Positions 41,525 through 49,213 of a DNA stretch of 54,156 nt are shown one piece after another. The notes below the pieces were generated by a model. That model was not told the DNA's origin. It saw only the letters and a list, made by a program, of their open reading frames with translations, and made no database searches. Source of the stretch: Actinobacteria bacterium HGW-Actinobacteria-6 (GTDB lineage Bacteria > Actinomycetota > Coriobacteriia > Anaerosomatales > Anaerosomataceae); assembly GCA_002841295.1 (NCBI GenBank), contig PHEU01000020.1, positions 1 through 54,156 on the forward strand, in the 5' to 3' direction. Position 1 is the stretch's first letter, and each line of letters starts with the position of its first letter. A program made the position numbers and the translations under genes.

Positions 41525-43093
41525 ATGCCACTACTCGAGCTGCGTGAGATCACAAAGGCGTTTCCAGGAGTACTCGCGAACGATCGCGTGTCGATGAAGT
41601 TGGACAAAGGTGAGATAGTCGCCTTGCTCGGCGAGAATGGCGCGGGCAAGTCCACGCTCATGAACGTCGTCTACGGTCTCCTGACGGCGGACGACGGAGA
41701 GATTCTGGTCGACGAGAAACATGTCAAGATCAAGTCTCCCCGGCACGCCATCGACCTTGGCATAGGTATGGTCCATCAGCACTTCATGCTGGTCGAGCCA
41801 CTCACCGTCACCGAGAACATCGTTCTTGGCCGAGAGCCCGGACGCTTTGGCGTCATCGATTTCGCAACTGCGCGCCAGCGCGTGCGTGAGATCTCCGATC
41901 GTTATAGCCTCAAGGTCGATCCTGATGCCAAGATCATCGATCTCTCTGTGGGTATGCAGCAGCGAGTCGAGATACTGAAGGCACTCTATCAGGGCGCCAG
42001 GGTCCTCATTCTTGACGAACCCACTGCGGTGCTCACCCCACAAGAAGTGACCGAACTGTTCAGAGTCGTACGCTCGCTCGTGGACGAAGGTCTCTCGGCG
42101 GTTTTCATCACGCATAAGCTCGAGGAGGTCATCGCTATCGCGGATCGGATCCTCGTCATGCGTGACGGGGCGGTCGTGGGGGAGACTACCCCGAGCGCAA
42201 CTGATGAGATCGGGCTCGCACGGATGATGGTAGGGCGAGATGTCGTCCTCAGCGTCGAAAAGGGCGTTTCGCAGTGCGGGGATGTGGTCTTGTCCGTCAA
42301 CGATGTTCATATCGAAGACGATCGTTCCCTTGAGGCCGTTAAGGGAGTCAGTTTTGCGATTTGCGGTGGAGAGATTCTCGCAATTGCTGGGGTTGACGGA
42401 AACGGGCAGCGTGAGCTGGTTGAATCAATCGTCGGTCTCCGGCGTCCGACACGTGGCACGATCGAGCTGAAGGGCAACGACATCACTCGCGCCAACGCGC
42501 GCGCGTCGATTGAGGCCGGTGTTTCGCACATTCCCGAGGACAGGCAACGGCGAGGACTCGTCCTCGAATTCAACATTGCCGAGAACATCATCCTCGGCGA
42601 TCACCGCGAACCGCCAGCAGCCGACCATGGCATCATGCATCCCAAAGCCATCGCCGAGTTGGCACGCAAGCGTATTGCCGACTATGACATCAGAACCCCT
42701 TCCGAGCGCGTGCTTGCCGACAGTCTCTCGGGCGGGAATCAGCAGAAGGTCGTTGTTGCTCGCGAGATCGGGCGAAATCCTGAGCTGCTCGTTGCGGCAC
42801 AACCGACTCGCGGACTCGATGTAGGTGCTATTGAGTTCGTCCATACTCAGATCATTCGCGAGCGCGACTCTGGCAAGGCAGTTCTGCTTGTCACGTTCGA
42901 GTTGGAAGAAGTCCTGTCGCTCGCAGACCGAATACTCGTTATCTATGAAGGACGGATCGTGAAGGAGTTCGCAGTCGCTGATGCCGATGCAGAAACACTC
43001 GGCTATTTTATGACCGGAGGCGGAGGTTCGAAGCTCGCCGAGGAGCAGGAATCGAAGCCTGTCGAGTCATCTGTGGCTGGAGGTGACAAGTGA
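41525..43093 (+). CDS. Nucleoside ABC transporter ATP-binding protein (NupO-like)
   Basis: The 522-residue protein holds two ABC domains in one chain, as in simple-sugar and nucleoside importers of the RbsA/NupO type. Domain 1 has Walker A LGENGAGKST near 36, signature LSVGMQQRVEIL, and Walker B VLILDEPTAVLTP. Domain 2 lacks a canonical Walker A (AIAGVDGNGQREL), keeps the signature LSGGNQQKVVVARE, and has a changed Walker B (ELLVAAQPTRGLDVG), the usual asymmetry of the family. ATG 41525 has GGGAGGG four bases upstream. Its stop overlaps the first permease. Confidence 0.94.
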   Translation: MPLLELREITKAFPGVLANDRVSMKLDKGEIVALLGENGAGKSTLMNVVYGLLTADDGEILVDEKHVKIKSPRHAIDLGIGMVHQHFMLVEPLTVTENIVLGREPGRFGVIDFATARQRVREISDRYSLKVDPDAKIIDLSVGMQQRVEILKALYQGARVLILDEPTAVLTPQEVTELFRVVRSLVDEGLSAVFITHKLEEVIAIADRILVMRDGAVVGETTPSATDEIGLARMMVGRDVVLSVEKGVSQCGDVVLSVNDVHIEDDRSLEAVKGVSFAICGGEILAIAGVDGNGQRELVESIVGLRRPTRGTIELKGNDITRANARASIEAGVSHIPEDRQRRGLVLEFNIAENIILGDHREPPAADHGIMHPKAIAELARKRIADYDIRTPSERVLADSLSGGNQQKVVVAREIGRNPELLVAAQPTRGLDVGAIEFVHTQIIRERDSGKAVLLVTFELEEVLSLADRILVIYEGRIVKEFAVADADAETLGYFMTGGGGSKLAEEQESKPVESSVAGGDK

Positions 43094-44217
43094 ACACCTC
43101 GAAGGCGAAGTCATCCGAGGGTCTTGATTGGATTGCGATCACCCAGAAGATCGGGACGCCTGTCGCGTCGGTCATACTGGCCATATTGATCGGGTCGTTC
43201 ATCATGTGGGTGTCGGGCTACAATCCCGTCGCAGCGTTTTCGGCGCTGTACCAGGGGTCGTTCGGAAGCCCCAAGGCGTTTGGGGATACGCTGCTTCGCT
43301 CGACGCCGCTCATCCTCGCCGGTCTCGGATTGGCGTATGGCTTCAAGGCCAACCTGTTCAACATCGGGGCCGAAGGACAGCTCTTCATGGGTGGTCTTGC
43401 GGCAGCGGCACTCGGGCTCGCGCTCGCGGGCCAGCCGTGGTATCTCGCTATCCCGCTGCTTCTGATCGCCGCGATGCTTGCCGGAGCGGCGTGGGCGTTC
43501 ATTCCCGCCATCCTCAAGGCTCGTATCGGTGCGCATGAGGTCATCACCACGATGATGTTCACGTACATTGCTCGGTATGTCGTTTCTTGGTTAGTGGTTG
43601 GACCACTCAAAGACCCCGGGCAGATCCCGCAGACGCGGCTGCTACCTGTGGAGTCTCAGTTGCCGCGTATTCAGTCGCTCTTCTCGGATGCGACACTCCA
43701 GGCGATGCCATTCCTGAAGTTTGGTCGGGCGCACATGGGTATACTCGTGGCGCTCATCGCTGCAGTCGTTCTGTGGCTGGTTCTCAAGTACACGACCCTC
43801 GGGTATGAGAACCGCGCCGTAGGTTTCAATCCGTTCGCCGCCGAGACTGGCGGTATCTCGGTGCAGTGGACGACGGTCAAGTCGCTGTGCATTTCTGGGG
43901 CACTCGCCGGCCTGGCTGGAGCGGTCGAGGTAATGGGAGTGCATCATCGGTTGTTCGACCAGTTCTCGTCCGGGTTCGGCTTCACGGGTATCGCGGTCGC
44001 ACTGCTCGCCAAGAATCATCCGCTGGCCGTGATTCCCGCCGCACTTCTGTTCGGTGCCATGTCGGCCGGTGCTGGTACGATGCAGCTGGTTGCCGATGTT
44101 CCCCAGAAGATCATTCTCATCGTGCAGGCGTTGGTCATCTTCTTCGTCGCCGCCGAGGGGATCATCACGTACTTCTTAAAGCAGCGTCAGAAGGAGGTGC
44201 CGAGCCATGTTGGGTGA
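43090..44217 (+). CDS. Nucleoside ABC transporter permease (NupP-like)
   Basis: The 375-residue protein is a BPD_transp_2 family permease with about ten transmembrane helices. Family features are FKANLFNIGAEGQLFMGGLA near residue 95, IPAILKARIGAHEVITTMM, and GFTGIAVALLAKNHPLAV. The GTG start has GGAGGT five bases upstream and overlaps the ATPase stop; its end overlaps the second permease by 11 bases. It pairs with the next gene to form a heterodimeric channel. Confidence 0.93.
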   Translation: MNTSKAKSSEGLDWIAITQKIGTPVASVILAILIGSFIMWVSGYNPVAAFSALYQGSFGSPKAFGDTLLRSTPLILAGLGLAYGFKANLFNIGAEGQLFMGGLAAAALGLALAGQPWYLAIPLLLIAAMLAGAAWAFIPAILKARIGAHEVITTMMFTYIARYVVSWLVVGPLKDPGQIPQTRLLPVESQLPRIQSLFSDATLQAMPFLKFGRAHMGILVALIAAVVLWLVLKYTTLGYENRAVGFNPFAAETGGISVQWTTVKSLCISGALAGLAGAVEVMGVHHRLFDQFSSGFGFTGIAVALLAKNHPLAVIPAALLFGAMSAGAGTMQLVADVPQKIILIVQALVIFFVAAEGIITYFLKQRQKEVPSHVG

Positions 44218-45166
44218 CATCATCACACCGGATCTGTTTGCCTCCGCGTTCCGTATGGCCACGCCTCTCGCGCTTGCTGCTATAGGCGGTACGATCTGTG
44301 AGCGTTCAGGGGTTGTGAACATTGCCCTTGAGGGCATCATGTTGGTCGGTGCCTTCGCGGGTGTTGCGGTGACGCTCGCCTTCGGGAGTCCGTGGCTCGG
44401 CGTGGTGGCTGCTGTGCTGGCCGGAGTTGCTATCGCCGCGATCCACGCGTTCACGTCGATCAACCTGCGTTCCGATCAGGTGGTCTCCGGTACAGCGATC
44501 AATATTCTCGCGCTCGGTCTCACAGGTTTCTTGATGGAGATCATGTACGGGCATCCGGGAACGACCGAAGCGATTATCACCATCAAGCCGGTATTCAGGT
44601 TCGCCACGGAGCGCGGTTCTGGGACGTTCTTCGGCGTCATCTGGAATTGGTTCAACACGATTGTCTTGTCCCACACGCCGATCGTGTATGGCGCCATCAT
44701 CATTGCGGTCGTTGCGCAGTGGGCCATGTACAACACGCGCTGGGGACTCCATCTTCGCGCTCTTGGCGAGCATCCGCGGGCTGTCGACACTGTCGGCGTG
44801 AGCGTTGTTCGCGGCAGGTGGATCGCTGTGCTCATGAGTGGCGCGCTTGCCGGGCTTGCAGGTGCGAACCTCACGCTGGAGCAGGTTGGTTCGTTCACCG
44901 AGAACATGACGAACGGCCGAGGATTCATCGCGCTTGCTGCTAACATCTTCGGTCGGTGGACGCCGGTCGGCTCATACAGCGCATCTCTATTGTTCGGCTT
45001 CTTTGATGCGCTGCAGATCAAACTGCAGATCTTCCGAGGCGAGATCAACATTCCGCCTCAGTTCTTCCTGATGATGCCGTACGTACTCACGGTTGTCGTT
45101 CTTGCTGGTGTCGTAGGCCGAGCAGTCGGGCCTGCAGCAGTAGGTAAGCCGTACAAGAAGGGATAG
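44207..45166 (+). CDS. Nucleoside ABC transporter permease (NupQ-like)
   Basis: The 319-residue second permease has about eight transmembrane helices and the family elements ICERSGVVNIALEGIMLVGA, INLRSDQVVSGTAINILALG, and GRGFIALAANIFGRWTPVG. It follows the usual binding protein-ATPase-permease-permease order of YufNOPQ-type importers. AGAAGGAGGTG precedes the ATG. No nucleosidase or deaminase gene lies nearby to refine the substrate. Confidence 0.93.
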   Translation: MLGDIITPDLFASAFRMATPLALAAIGGTICERSGVVNIALEGIMLVGAFAGVAVTLAFGSPWLGVVAAVLAGVAIAAIHAFTSINLRSDQVVSGTAINILALGLTGFLMEIMYGHPGTTEAIITIKPVFRFATERGSGTFFGVIWNWFNTIVLSHTPIVYGAIIIAVVAQWAMYNTRWGLHLRALGEHPRAVDTVGVSVVRGRWIAVLMSGALAGLAGANLTLEQVGSFTENMTNGRGFIALAANIFGRWTPVGSYSASLLFGFFDALQIKLQIFRGEINIPPQFFLMMPYVLTVVVLAGVVGRAVGPAAVGKPYKKG

Positions 45167-45170
45167 CTGC

Positions 45171-45464
45171 GTGCTGCTCTCCCGTGATGGTGGGCCGCTC
45201 AAGCTCATGTCCGCGCTCGGTTGGGCGCTGACGTGGGCGCTCGGCGCTGCAATCGGTGTTGCCCTCGGGGGATACCTGACACTCGTGAGCGGCTCCGGAG
45301 CACCCGGCCAAACAGCACTCGACCCAACGACTGATCTCTTCGTGCTACCGCTCGTTGCGTTCGGTATCGTGCTGGTCGTCCACCTCGTGGGGCAGACCAT
45401 CGCCGGTTTCGTCAGGGCCCACCGAGCGTCGAGTCCAGGCGACGACCGCGATCAAGGCGAGTAG
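45171..45464 (+). CDS. Small two-helix membrane protein
   Basis: The 97-residue protein has two hydrophobic segments (about 13-40 and 56-82), with a short polar C-terminus. I recognise no family. It begins with GTG four bases after the second permease and has AAGGGA upstream, so it may be the last gene of the transporter operon. The 3' 120 bases overlap a convergent gene of similar type on the minus strand, so one of the two may have a wrong end or both may be real. Confidence 0.55.
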   Translation: MLLSRDGGPLKLMSALGWALTWALGAAIGVALGGYLTLVSGSGAPGQTALDPTTDLFVLPLVAFGIVLVVHLVGQTIAGFVRAHRASSPGDDRDQGE

Positions 45465-45599
45465 CAGCAGCCCGACCACGGTATCCTGAGGCAGATCCGG
45501 GCGGAAGCTCCAGCCTCGGTTCGCTGATCGCAGCACGTAGGCGGCGACCGGAAGACCGGCCGCCGCCCAAAGCGGGATTCGCAGTGTCGGCCTGAGCAC
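45345..45599 (-). CDS. Small membrane protein downstream of the DUF4349 gene
   Basis: The 84-residue protein has two hydrophobic segments (LWAAAGLPVAAYVL and TVVGLLLLALIAVVAW) and a charged tail. Its GTG start at 45599 lies one base after the stop of the DUF4349-type gene, with GAGGAG about six bases before it, so coupled translation is likely. The family is not recognised. It overlaps the convergent small membrane gene by 120 bases. Confidence 0.5.
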   Translation of the reverse strand: MLRPTLRIPLWAAAGLPVAAYVLRSANRGWSFRPDLPQDTVVGLLLLALIAVVAWTRRSVGPDETGDGLPHEVDDQHDTERNER

Positions 45600-45600
45600 G

Positions 45601-46626
45601 TTACTCCTCATCGAGCGGTGTAGGGAACTCATCACTCTCGGTCGCCGCGCGCTTGGCGCGACGCGAGCGGACGATCGTGCGACCGACGAAGAAGAGAATC
45701 GCCATGAGCACCAGGTACGGTGCCAGCGTGATCGTCACGATGATGAGCAGTTGGATGGCGCCGGCCGCACCCCTGAATCCGGTGGTGACGGCGTCTCCGA
45801 AGCCCCAGTCCTGGCCGCTCGGCCGAACTACCGACTGCGGCTCGGAAAGGTCTATCGTGACCGTAGCCATCGCTGCCTGTCGCTCCAGGTACTTGACCTG
45901 TGCATCCATGCTTTCGATCTCGCCGCGCACGCGGGAGAGCTCTTGTTCGATCGACAGCATGTCCTTGACGTCCTTGGCAGCGTCGAAGAACTCGCGCAGT
46001 CGCTTTTCCTCGGCACGCAGGTTCTCCAGTCGCGCCTTCATGTCCACGTGCTGCTGAGTGACGTCGTCGCTTGTCTCGGCCTGATACCGGACGGTCCCGA
46101 TTGTGGAGACCTCATCAACGAACGCCGAGAACGAATCAGCGGGAACGCGCACGGTGATATAGCCGAGCAGAGGTGCGCCGTCTGACGGCGAGCCGGTGTC
46201 TTCGTAGCGGTAGATCGGGGAACCGTTGTCACTGGCTACCTGCATGTTTGTGATGACCGCATCATGCGTCTTTGCTGCGGCTTTGATCTGATCGACGGCG
46301 ACGGCGACCTTCTGTACTTCGATACGGAGCGACTTGTTGCGGATGATGAGTCGATCTGTTGTTGAGATGATTGCTGCGTCCCCAGCGGCATACGGAGCGG
46401 TCATATCTGACTCGTTCACCGCCAGATCCTGCGCGATCTCGTCCTTCGCAGCGTCTGTGTAGATGCCAGGTGCGCCCATTGATGGGCTGCTAGTGCTGGC
46501 CTCACGCCCTGAGTCAGTGAGTGAGTCGATTGCTCCGCATCCTGCGATGCTTAGAGCGAGCGCGAGGAGCGTCACGATCGCAGCAAGCCTGAGTACGGTT
46601 GCGCCTTTGTGCTGTTGAGCCAACAT
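45601..46626 (-). CDS. DUF4349 family lipoprotein
   Basis: The 341-residue protein has a signal sequence with a lipobox (LSIAGC), an extracytoplasmic domain with RNKSLRIEVQKVAVAVDQIK, GYITVRVPADSFSAFVDEV, and QHVDMKARLENLRAEEKRL. A coiled coil follows (about 215-255), then a C-terminal transmembrane helix near residues 295-320 and a basic cytoplasmic tail. This layout is that of DUF4349 proteins, common in Gram-positives and of unknown role. Start ATG 46626 has GGAGG five bases upstream. It is followed by a small membrane-protein gene. Confidence 0.85.
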   Translation of the reverse strand: MLAQQHKGATVLRLAAIVTLLALALSIAGCGAIDSLTDSGREASTSSPSMGAPGIYTDAAKDEIAQDLAVNESDMTAPYAAGDAAIISTTDRLIIRNKSLRIEVQKVAVAVDQIKAAAKTHDAVITNMQVASDNGSPIYRYEDTGSPSDGAPLLGYITVRVPADSFSAFVDEVSTIGTVRYQAETSDDVTQQHVDMKARLENLRAEEKRLREFFDAAKDVKDMLSIEQELSRVRGEIESMDAQVKYLERQAAMATVTIDLSEPQSVVRPSGQDWGFGDAVTTGFRGAAGAIQLLIIVTITLAPYLVLMAILFFVGRTIVRSRRAKRAATESDEFPTPLDEE

Positions 46627-46675
46627 CGTGGCCTCCTTCGCGTTGAGCCTTCGTTCGGTCTGTTCCCGAAACGAG

Positions 46676-46717
46676 GACGTCCCGGTTTACCTGACAGAGC
46701 AGGCGAACCGGGACGTC
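46676..46717 (-). terminator. Inverted repeat between two minus-strand genes
   Basis: Perfect 12-base arms at 46676-46687 and 46706-46717 enclose an 18-base loop with a further 4-bp inner pair. On the minus strand it follows the 47-residue gene by 22 bases, with a weak T tract. It probably terminates that gene before the DUF4349 gene. Confidence 0.65.
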
Positions 46718-46739
46718 GATACTTCAGACAGCGTACGGG

Positions 46740-46883
46740 TTATTCGCCCGTGCCGATCTCGCGCTTCTTCATTTCCTTGGCAGCGTACGCCAAGAAGCCG
46801 ATGCCGATCGCGACGACCGCAAAGAAGGCGACTGCAAGCATGTTGACCACGATGCTCGCAACGTTGTAGCCGAGTGGTGCCAT
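46740..46883 (-). CDS. 47-residue single-helix membrane protein
   Basis: A short frame encodes MAPLGYNVASIVVNMLAVAF at its start, then a hydrophobic helix (about residues 9-34) and a charged end (KEMKKREIGTGE), typical of a small membrane peptide. GGAGGTGA lies nine bases before the ATG, a promoter lies upstream and a terminator downstream, so it looks like a real independent gene. No family is recognised. It is divergent from mraZ across a 346-base gap. Confidence 0.6.
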   Translation of the reverse strand: MAPLGYNVASIVVNMLAVAFFAVVAIGIGFLAYAAKEMKKREIGTGE

Positions 46884-46926
46884 AAGGGTGGTTCACCTCC
46901 ATCGCGCCCCGCGAATGTTACTGCTG

Positions 46927-46956
46927 ATTCTAACGTTCGACCCACTGAATGGGCAA
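46927..46956 (-). promoter_or_regulatory. Promoter of the 47-residue gene
   Basis: On the minus strand TTGCCC (46951-46956) and TAGAAT (46927-46932) are 18 bases apart and match consensus at four and five positions. Transcription would start near 46920, about 37 bases before the ATG. Confidence 0.5.
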
Positions 46957-47103
46957 CACCGGGACTTCAATTCCGGCTACTCCTTCTATTCCGCTGTCAA
47001 CGTCCGAATCCTGCCTGTCACATTTAAGACGCGCTCAATCAGGTGTGGGTTCACAGCGAGTCATGTCGAGATTCGGGGCCGAGAGGGGATGCCGTGTCAC
47101 ATT

Positions 47104-47150
47104 GGTGTGCCACGGTGGGAAACTTGCCCATAAAGTGTTGCAAAGTGGGA
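47104..47150 (+). promoter_or_regulatory. MraZ-type operator boxes
   Basis: Similar units GGTGTGC (47104), GGTGGGA (47114), AGTGTTG (47134) and AGTGGGA (47144) lie at exact multiples of 10 bases, two of them within AAAGTG. MraZ is known to bind arrays of short GTGGG/AAAGTG-type repeats upstream of its own gene. The array covers the -35 of the mraZ promoter, which suits autorepression. The rest of the gap from 46957 to 47100 shows nothing I can name. Confidence 0.65.
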
Positions 47151-47166
47151 TAGAGAGGAATAGAGT
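47138..47166 (+). promoter_or_regulatory. mraZ promoter
   Basis: TTGCAA (47138-47143) and TAGAGT (47161-47166) are 17 bases apart and each match consensus at four positions. The start would be near 47173, leaving a leader of about 57 bases. Confidence 0.5.
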
Positions 47167-47229
47167 TGTGCCATCGGGGCACCGATGGGTGCAGATATGG
47201 GTCCCGGAAAAGTGAAGGGGAGGGACAAG

Positions 47230-47664
47230 ATGTTTCTAGGCGAACACCAGCACACGCTGGACGCCAAGGGTCGTCTGTCGCTGCCCGCGAAGTTCCGGGG
47301 TGAGATGACCGGAAGGCTCGTCATCTCGAAGGGACTCGAAAGTTGTTTGTACGTTCACTCCGCTGATGACTACTCAGGATTCCTCGCCCGCTTGACCGAT
47401 AGGGGCGACTTCGATCCAAAGTTCCGGGAGGTCCGGAGGTTCTTCACATCGGGCGCCACGGACACTGAGCTGGATTCGGCGGGCCGCGTTTCTGTCTCGT
47501 TGAATCTGCGCGAGTATGCGGGACTCGACAAGGATGTCGCGGTCATCGGCAACGGTGATCGTATCGAGCTGTGGGATGCGGCCAAGTGGGCTGCCTACAA
47601 CGGTGAGACGACCGCGCGCATCGAGGATGTAACCAGGGAACTCGCCGAACTCGGCATTCTGTAG
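47230..47664 (+). CDS. mraZ: Transcriptional regulator MraZ
   Basis: MraZ is an AbrB-fold DNA-binding ring protein that controls the division and cell-wall cluster. The 144-residue protein has two MraZ half-domains, with MFLGEHQHTLDAKGRLSLPA first and DSAGRVSVSLNLREYAGL second. ATG 47230 follows GGGGAGGGA by about six bases; a longer frame from 47185 is not supported. It is ten bases before rsmH and opens the dcw cluster. Confidence 0.96.
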   Translation: MFLGEHQHTLDAKGRLSLPAKFRGEMTGRLVISKGLESCLYVHSADDYSGFLARLTDRGDFDPKFREVRRFFTSGATDTELDSAGRVSVSLNLREYAGLDKDVAVIGNGDRIELWDAAKWAAYNGETTARIEDVTRELAELGIL

Positions 47665-47674
47665 GGCCTTGATA

Positions 47675-48619
47675 ATGGAATACCGGCACATCCCAGTTTT
47701 GTTGGCCGAGGTGACGCAGCAACTTTCGTTGCACGACGGCTCTATCATCGTCGATTGCACTTTGGGCGGGGCAGGACACGCTAAGCGGGTAGCACAGCTT
47801 ATCGCGCCTACGGGGATTCTCGTGGGAATCGATCAAGATGACGCCGCTCTCGCCGCAGCAGCAGACACACTACCCCTCGGCCAGCATGTTGTTCTTCTCA
47901 AAGGGAATTTCGGCGACCTCGATCGGTTGCTCGCAGAAGCGAGTATTCCGTACGTCGATGGATTCCTGTTCGACCTCGGCGTTTCGTCGCCGCAATTGGA
48001 TGTAGCCGGCCGCGGTTTTACGTACCAGGAGGACGTTCCCCTCGACATGAGGATGGACTCGTCATCATCGCAGCTTACCGCGGCCGACATCATCAACACC
48101 TACAGCGAACAAGACCTCACCAGGGTCATTCGCGAGTACGGTGAGGAACGGTGGGCCTCGCGCATCGCAGCATTCATCGTAGCCGCGCGGGGCCGCCACC
48201 AGGTGACGACGACCGGAGAGCTTGTCGAGCTCATCAAGAACGCGATTCCTGCGGCAGCACGCCGAACAGGACCGCACCCTGCCCGTAGGACCTTCCAGGC
48301 GCTCCGCATGGAAGTGAATCACGAGCTTGACGTTCTGGAGCACGGGCTCCGCTCGGCAATCAAGTGGCTCTCTCCGGGTGGGCGAATCGTTGTGATCAGC
48401 TATCACTCGCTTGAAGATGGCGTGGTCAAGCGTGTTTTCGCTGAGGAGTCTGTGGGGTGTATATGTCCGCCTGATATGCCCATTTGCAGGTGCGGACAGG
48501 AGCCGGTACTCCGATTGATCACGAGAAAACCCGTCGTACCAACGGCGGAAGAGATTGAAGGCAACCAGCGGGCGCGAAGTGCACGCCTGAGGGTGGCCGA
48601 GAAGCAAAAGGCGCAGTAG
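47675..48619 (+). CDS. rsmH: 16S rRNA (cytosine-1402-N4)-methyltransferase
   Basis: RsmH (MraW) methylates C1402 of 16S rRNA. The 314-residue protein has the HIPVLLAEV opening, SAM motif DCTLGGAGHAKRV, the DLGVSSPQLDVAGRGFTY segment, and the C-terminal VISYHSLEDGVVKRVF motif. A Cys-rich stretch (CICPPDMPICRCG) is typical of Gram-positive members. ATG 47675 with AGGG eight bases upstream is preferred over TTG 47669. Confidence 0.97.
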   Translation: MEYRHIPVLLAEVTQQLSLHDGSIIVDCTLGGAGHAKRVAQLIAPTGILVGIDQDDAALAAAADTLPLGQHVVLLKGNFGDLDRLLAEASIPYVDGFLFDLGVSSPQLDVAGRGFTYQEDVPLDMRMDSSSSQLTAADIINTYSEQDLTRVIREYGEERWASRIAAFIVAARGRHQVTTTGELVELIKNAIPAAARRTGPHPARRTFQALRMEVNHELDVLEHGLRSAIKWLSPGGRIVVISYHSLEDGVVKRVFAEESVGCICPPDMPICRCGQEPVLRLITRKPVVPTAEEIEGNQRARSARLRVAEKQKAQ

Positions 48620-48641
48620 GTGTCGTAGTAGAGGAGGCAGT

Positions 48642-49181
48642 ATGGGAGCGGCGGCGCGCAAGATGGCCGACGACAGGCGCACGTCTGTCGCCCGCCCGCA
48701 CCTCCGCCTCGTTCCGGCATCCTCGACCAAGTCGAAGAGTCGCTCTCGCTCGCGTGCGGCCAGTCACTCTGCTGGTCTGTTCCGCGCCTGCTGCCTCGTA
48801 ATGGTCGCTCTTGCCTGCGTTGGCATGCTGCGGGTCGCATTCGCCGTTCAGGCGGAAGAAGCCGCTATCGATGCCATGACGCTGCGCGCGGACATCCGCT
48901 CAGAGGAGCTTGCGGGCAAGACGCTTGAGGCTGACGCAAGCGCGCTCAAATCGCCGTCGCGAATCGAAGCTATCGCCGGCTCGGCACTCAACATGACCGA
49001 GGCGCAGAAGGTTCGGTACATCGACATCCCGAGTGGGAATCAGACGGCCGAGCAGGTTGAGGTCGCTTCCCTGGCGTCTGACAGCTCCGGTGTGTCCAGC
49101 ATGCTCGCCAAGGTGATGGATATGGCGGCCGGCGAGGCTCAGGTGCTGCTCGTCGGCGACGTTGGTCTATCTTCGCGGTGA
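48642..49181 (+). CDS. ftsL: FtsL-like division protein
   Basis: The 179-residue protein has the FtsL layout: a basic cytoplasmic N-terminus of about 45 residues, one transmembrane helix (about 46-68), a short heptad-like region with EEAAIDAMTLRADIRSEEL, and a C-terminal extension of about 90 residues beyond a usual FtsL. It is in the ftsL position between rsmH and ftsI, and AGAGGAGG precedes the ATG. FtsL forms a complex with FtsB and FtsQ that activates septal synthesis. The name rests mainly on position and layout. Confidence 0.75.
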   Translation: MGAAARKMADDRRTSVARPHLRLVPASSTKSKSRSRSRAASHSAGLFRACCLVMVALACVGMLRVAFAVQAEEAAIDAMTLRADIRSEELAGKTLEADASALKSPSRIEAIAGSALNMTEAQKVRYIDIPSGNQTAEQVEVASLASDSSGVSSMLAKVMDMAAGEAQVLLVGDVGLSSR

Positions 49182-49213
49182 AGAAGGCTGTGACGCGCTC
49201 GCGGGAGGCCACA

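Noticed and set aside
40294-41661. Antisense frame of 455 codons opposite the bmpA-like gene
   Set aside because: Its composition and lack of motifs mark it as a shadow of a well-supported gene.
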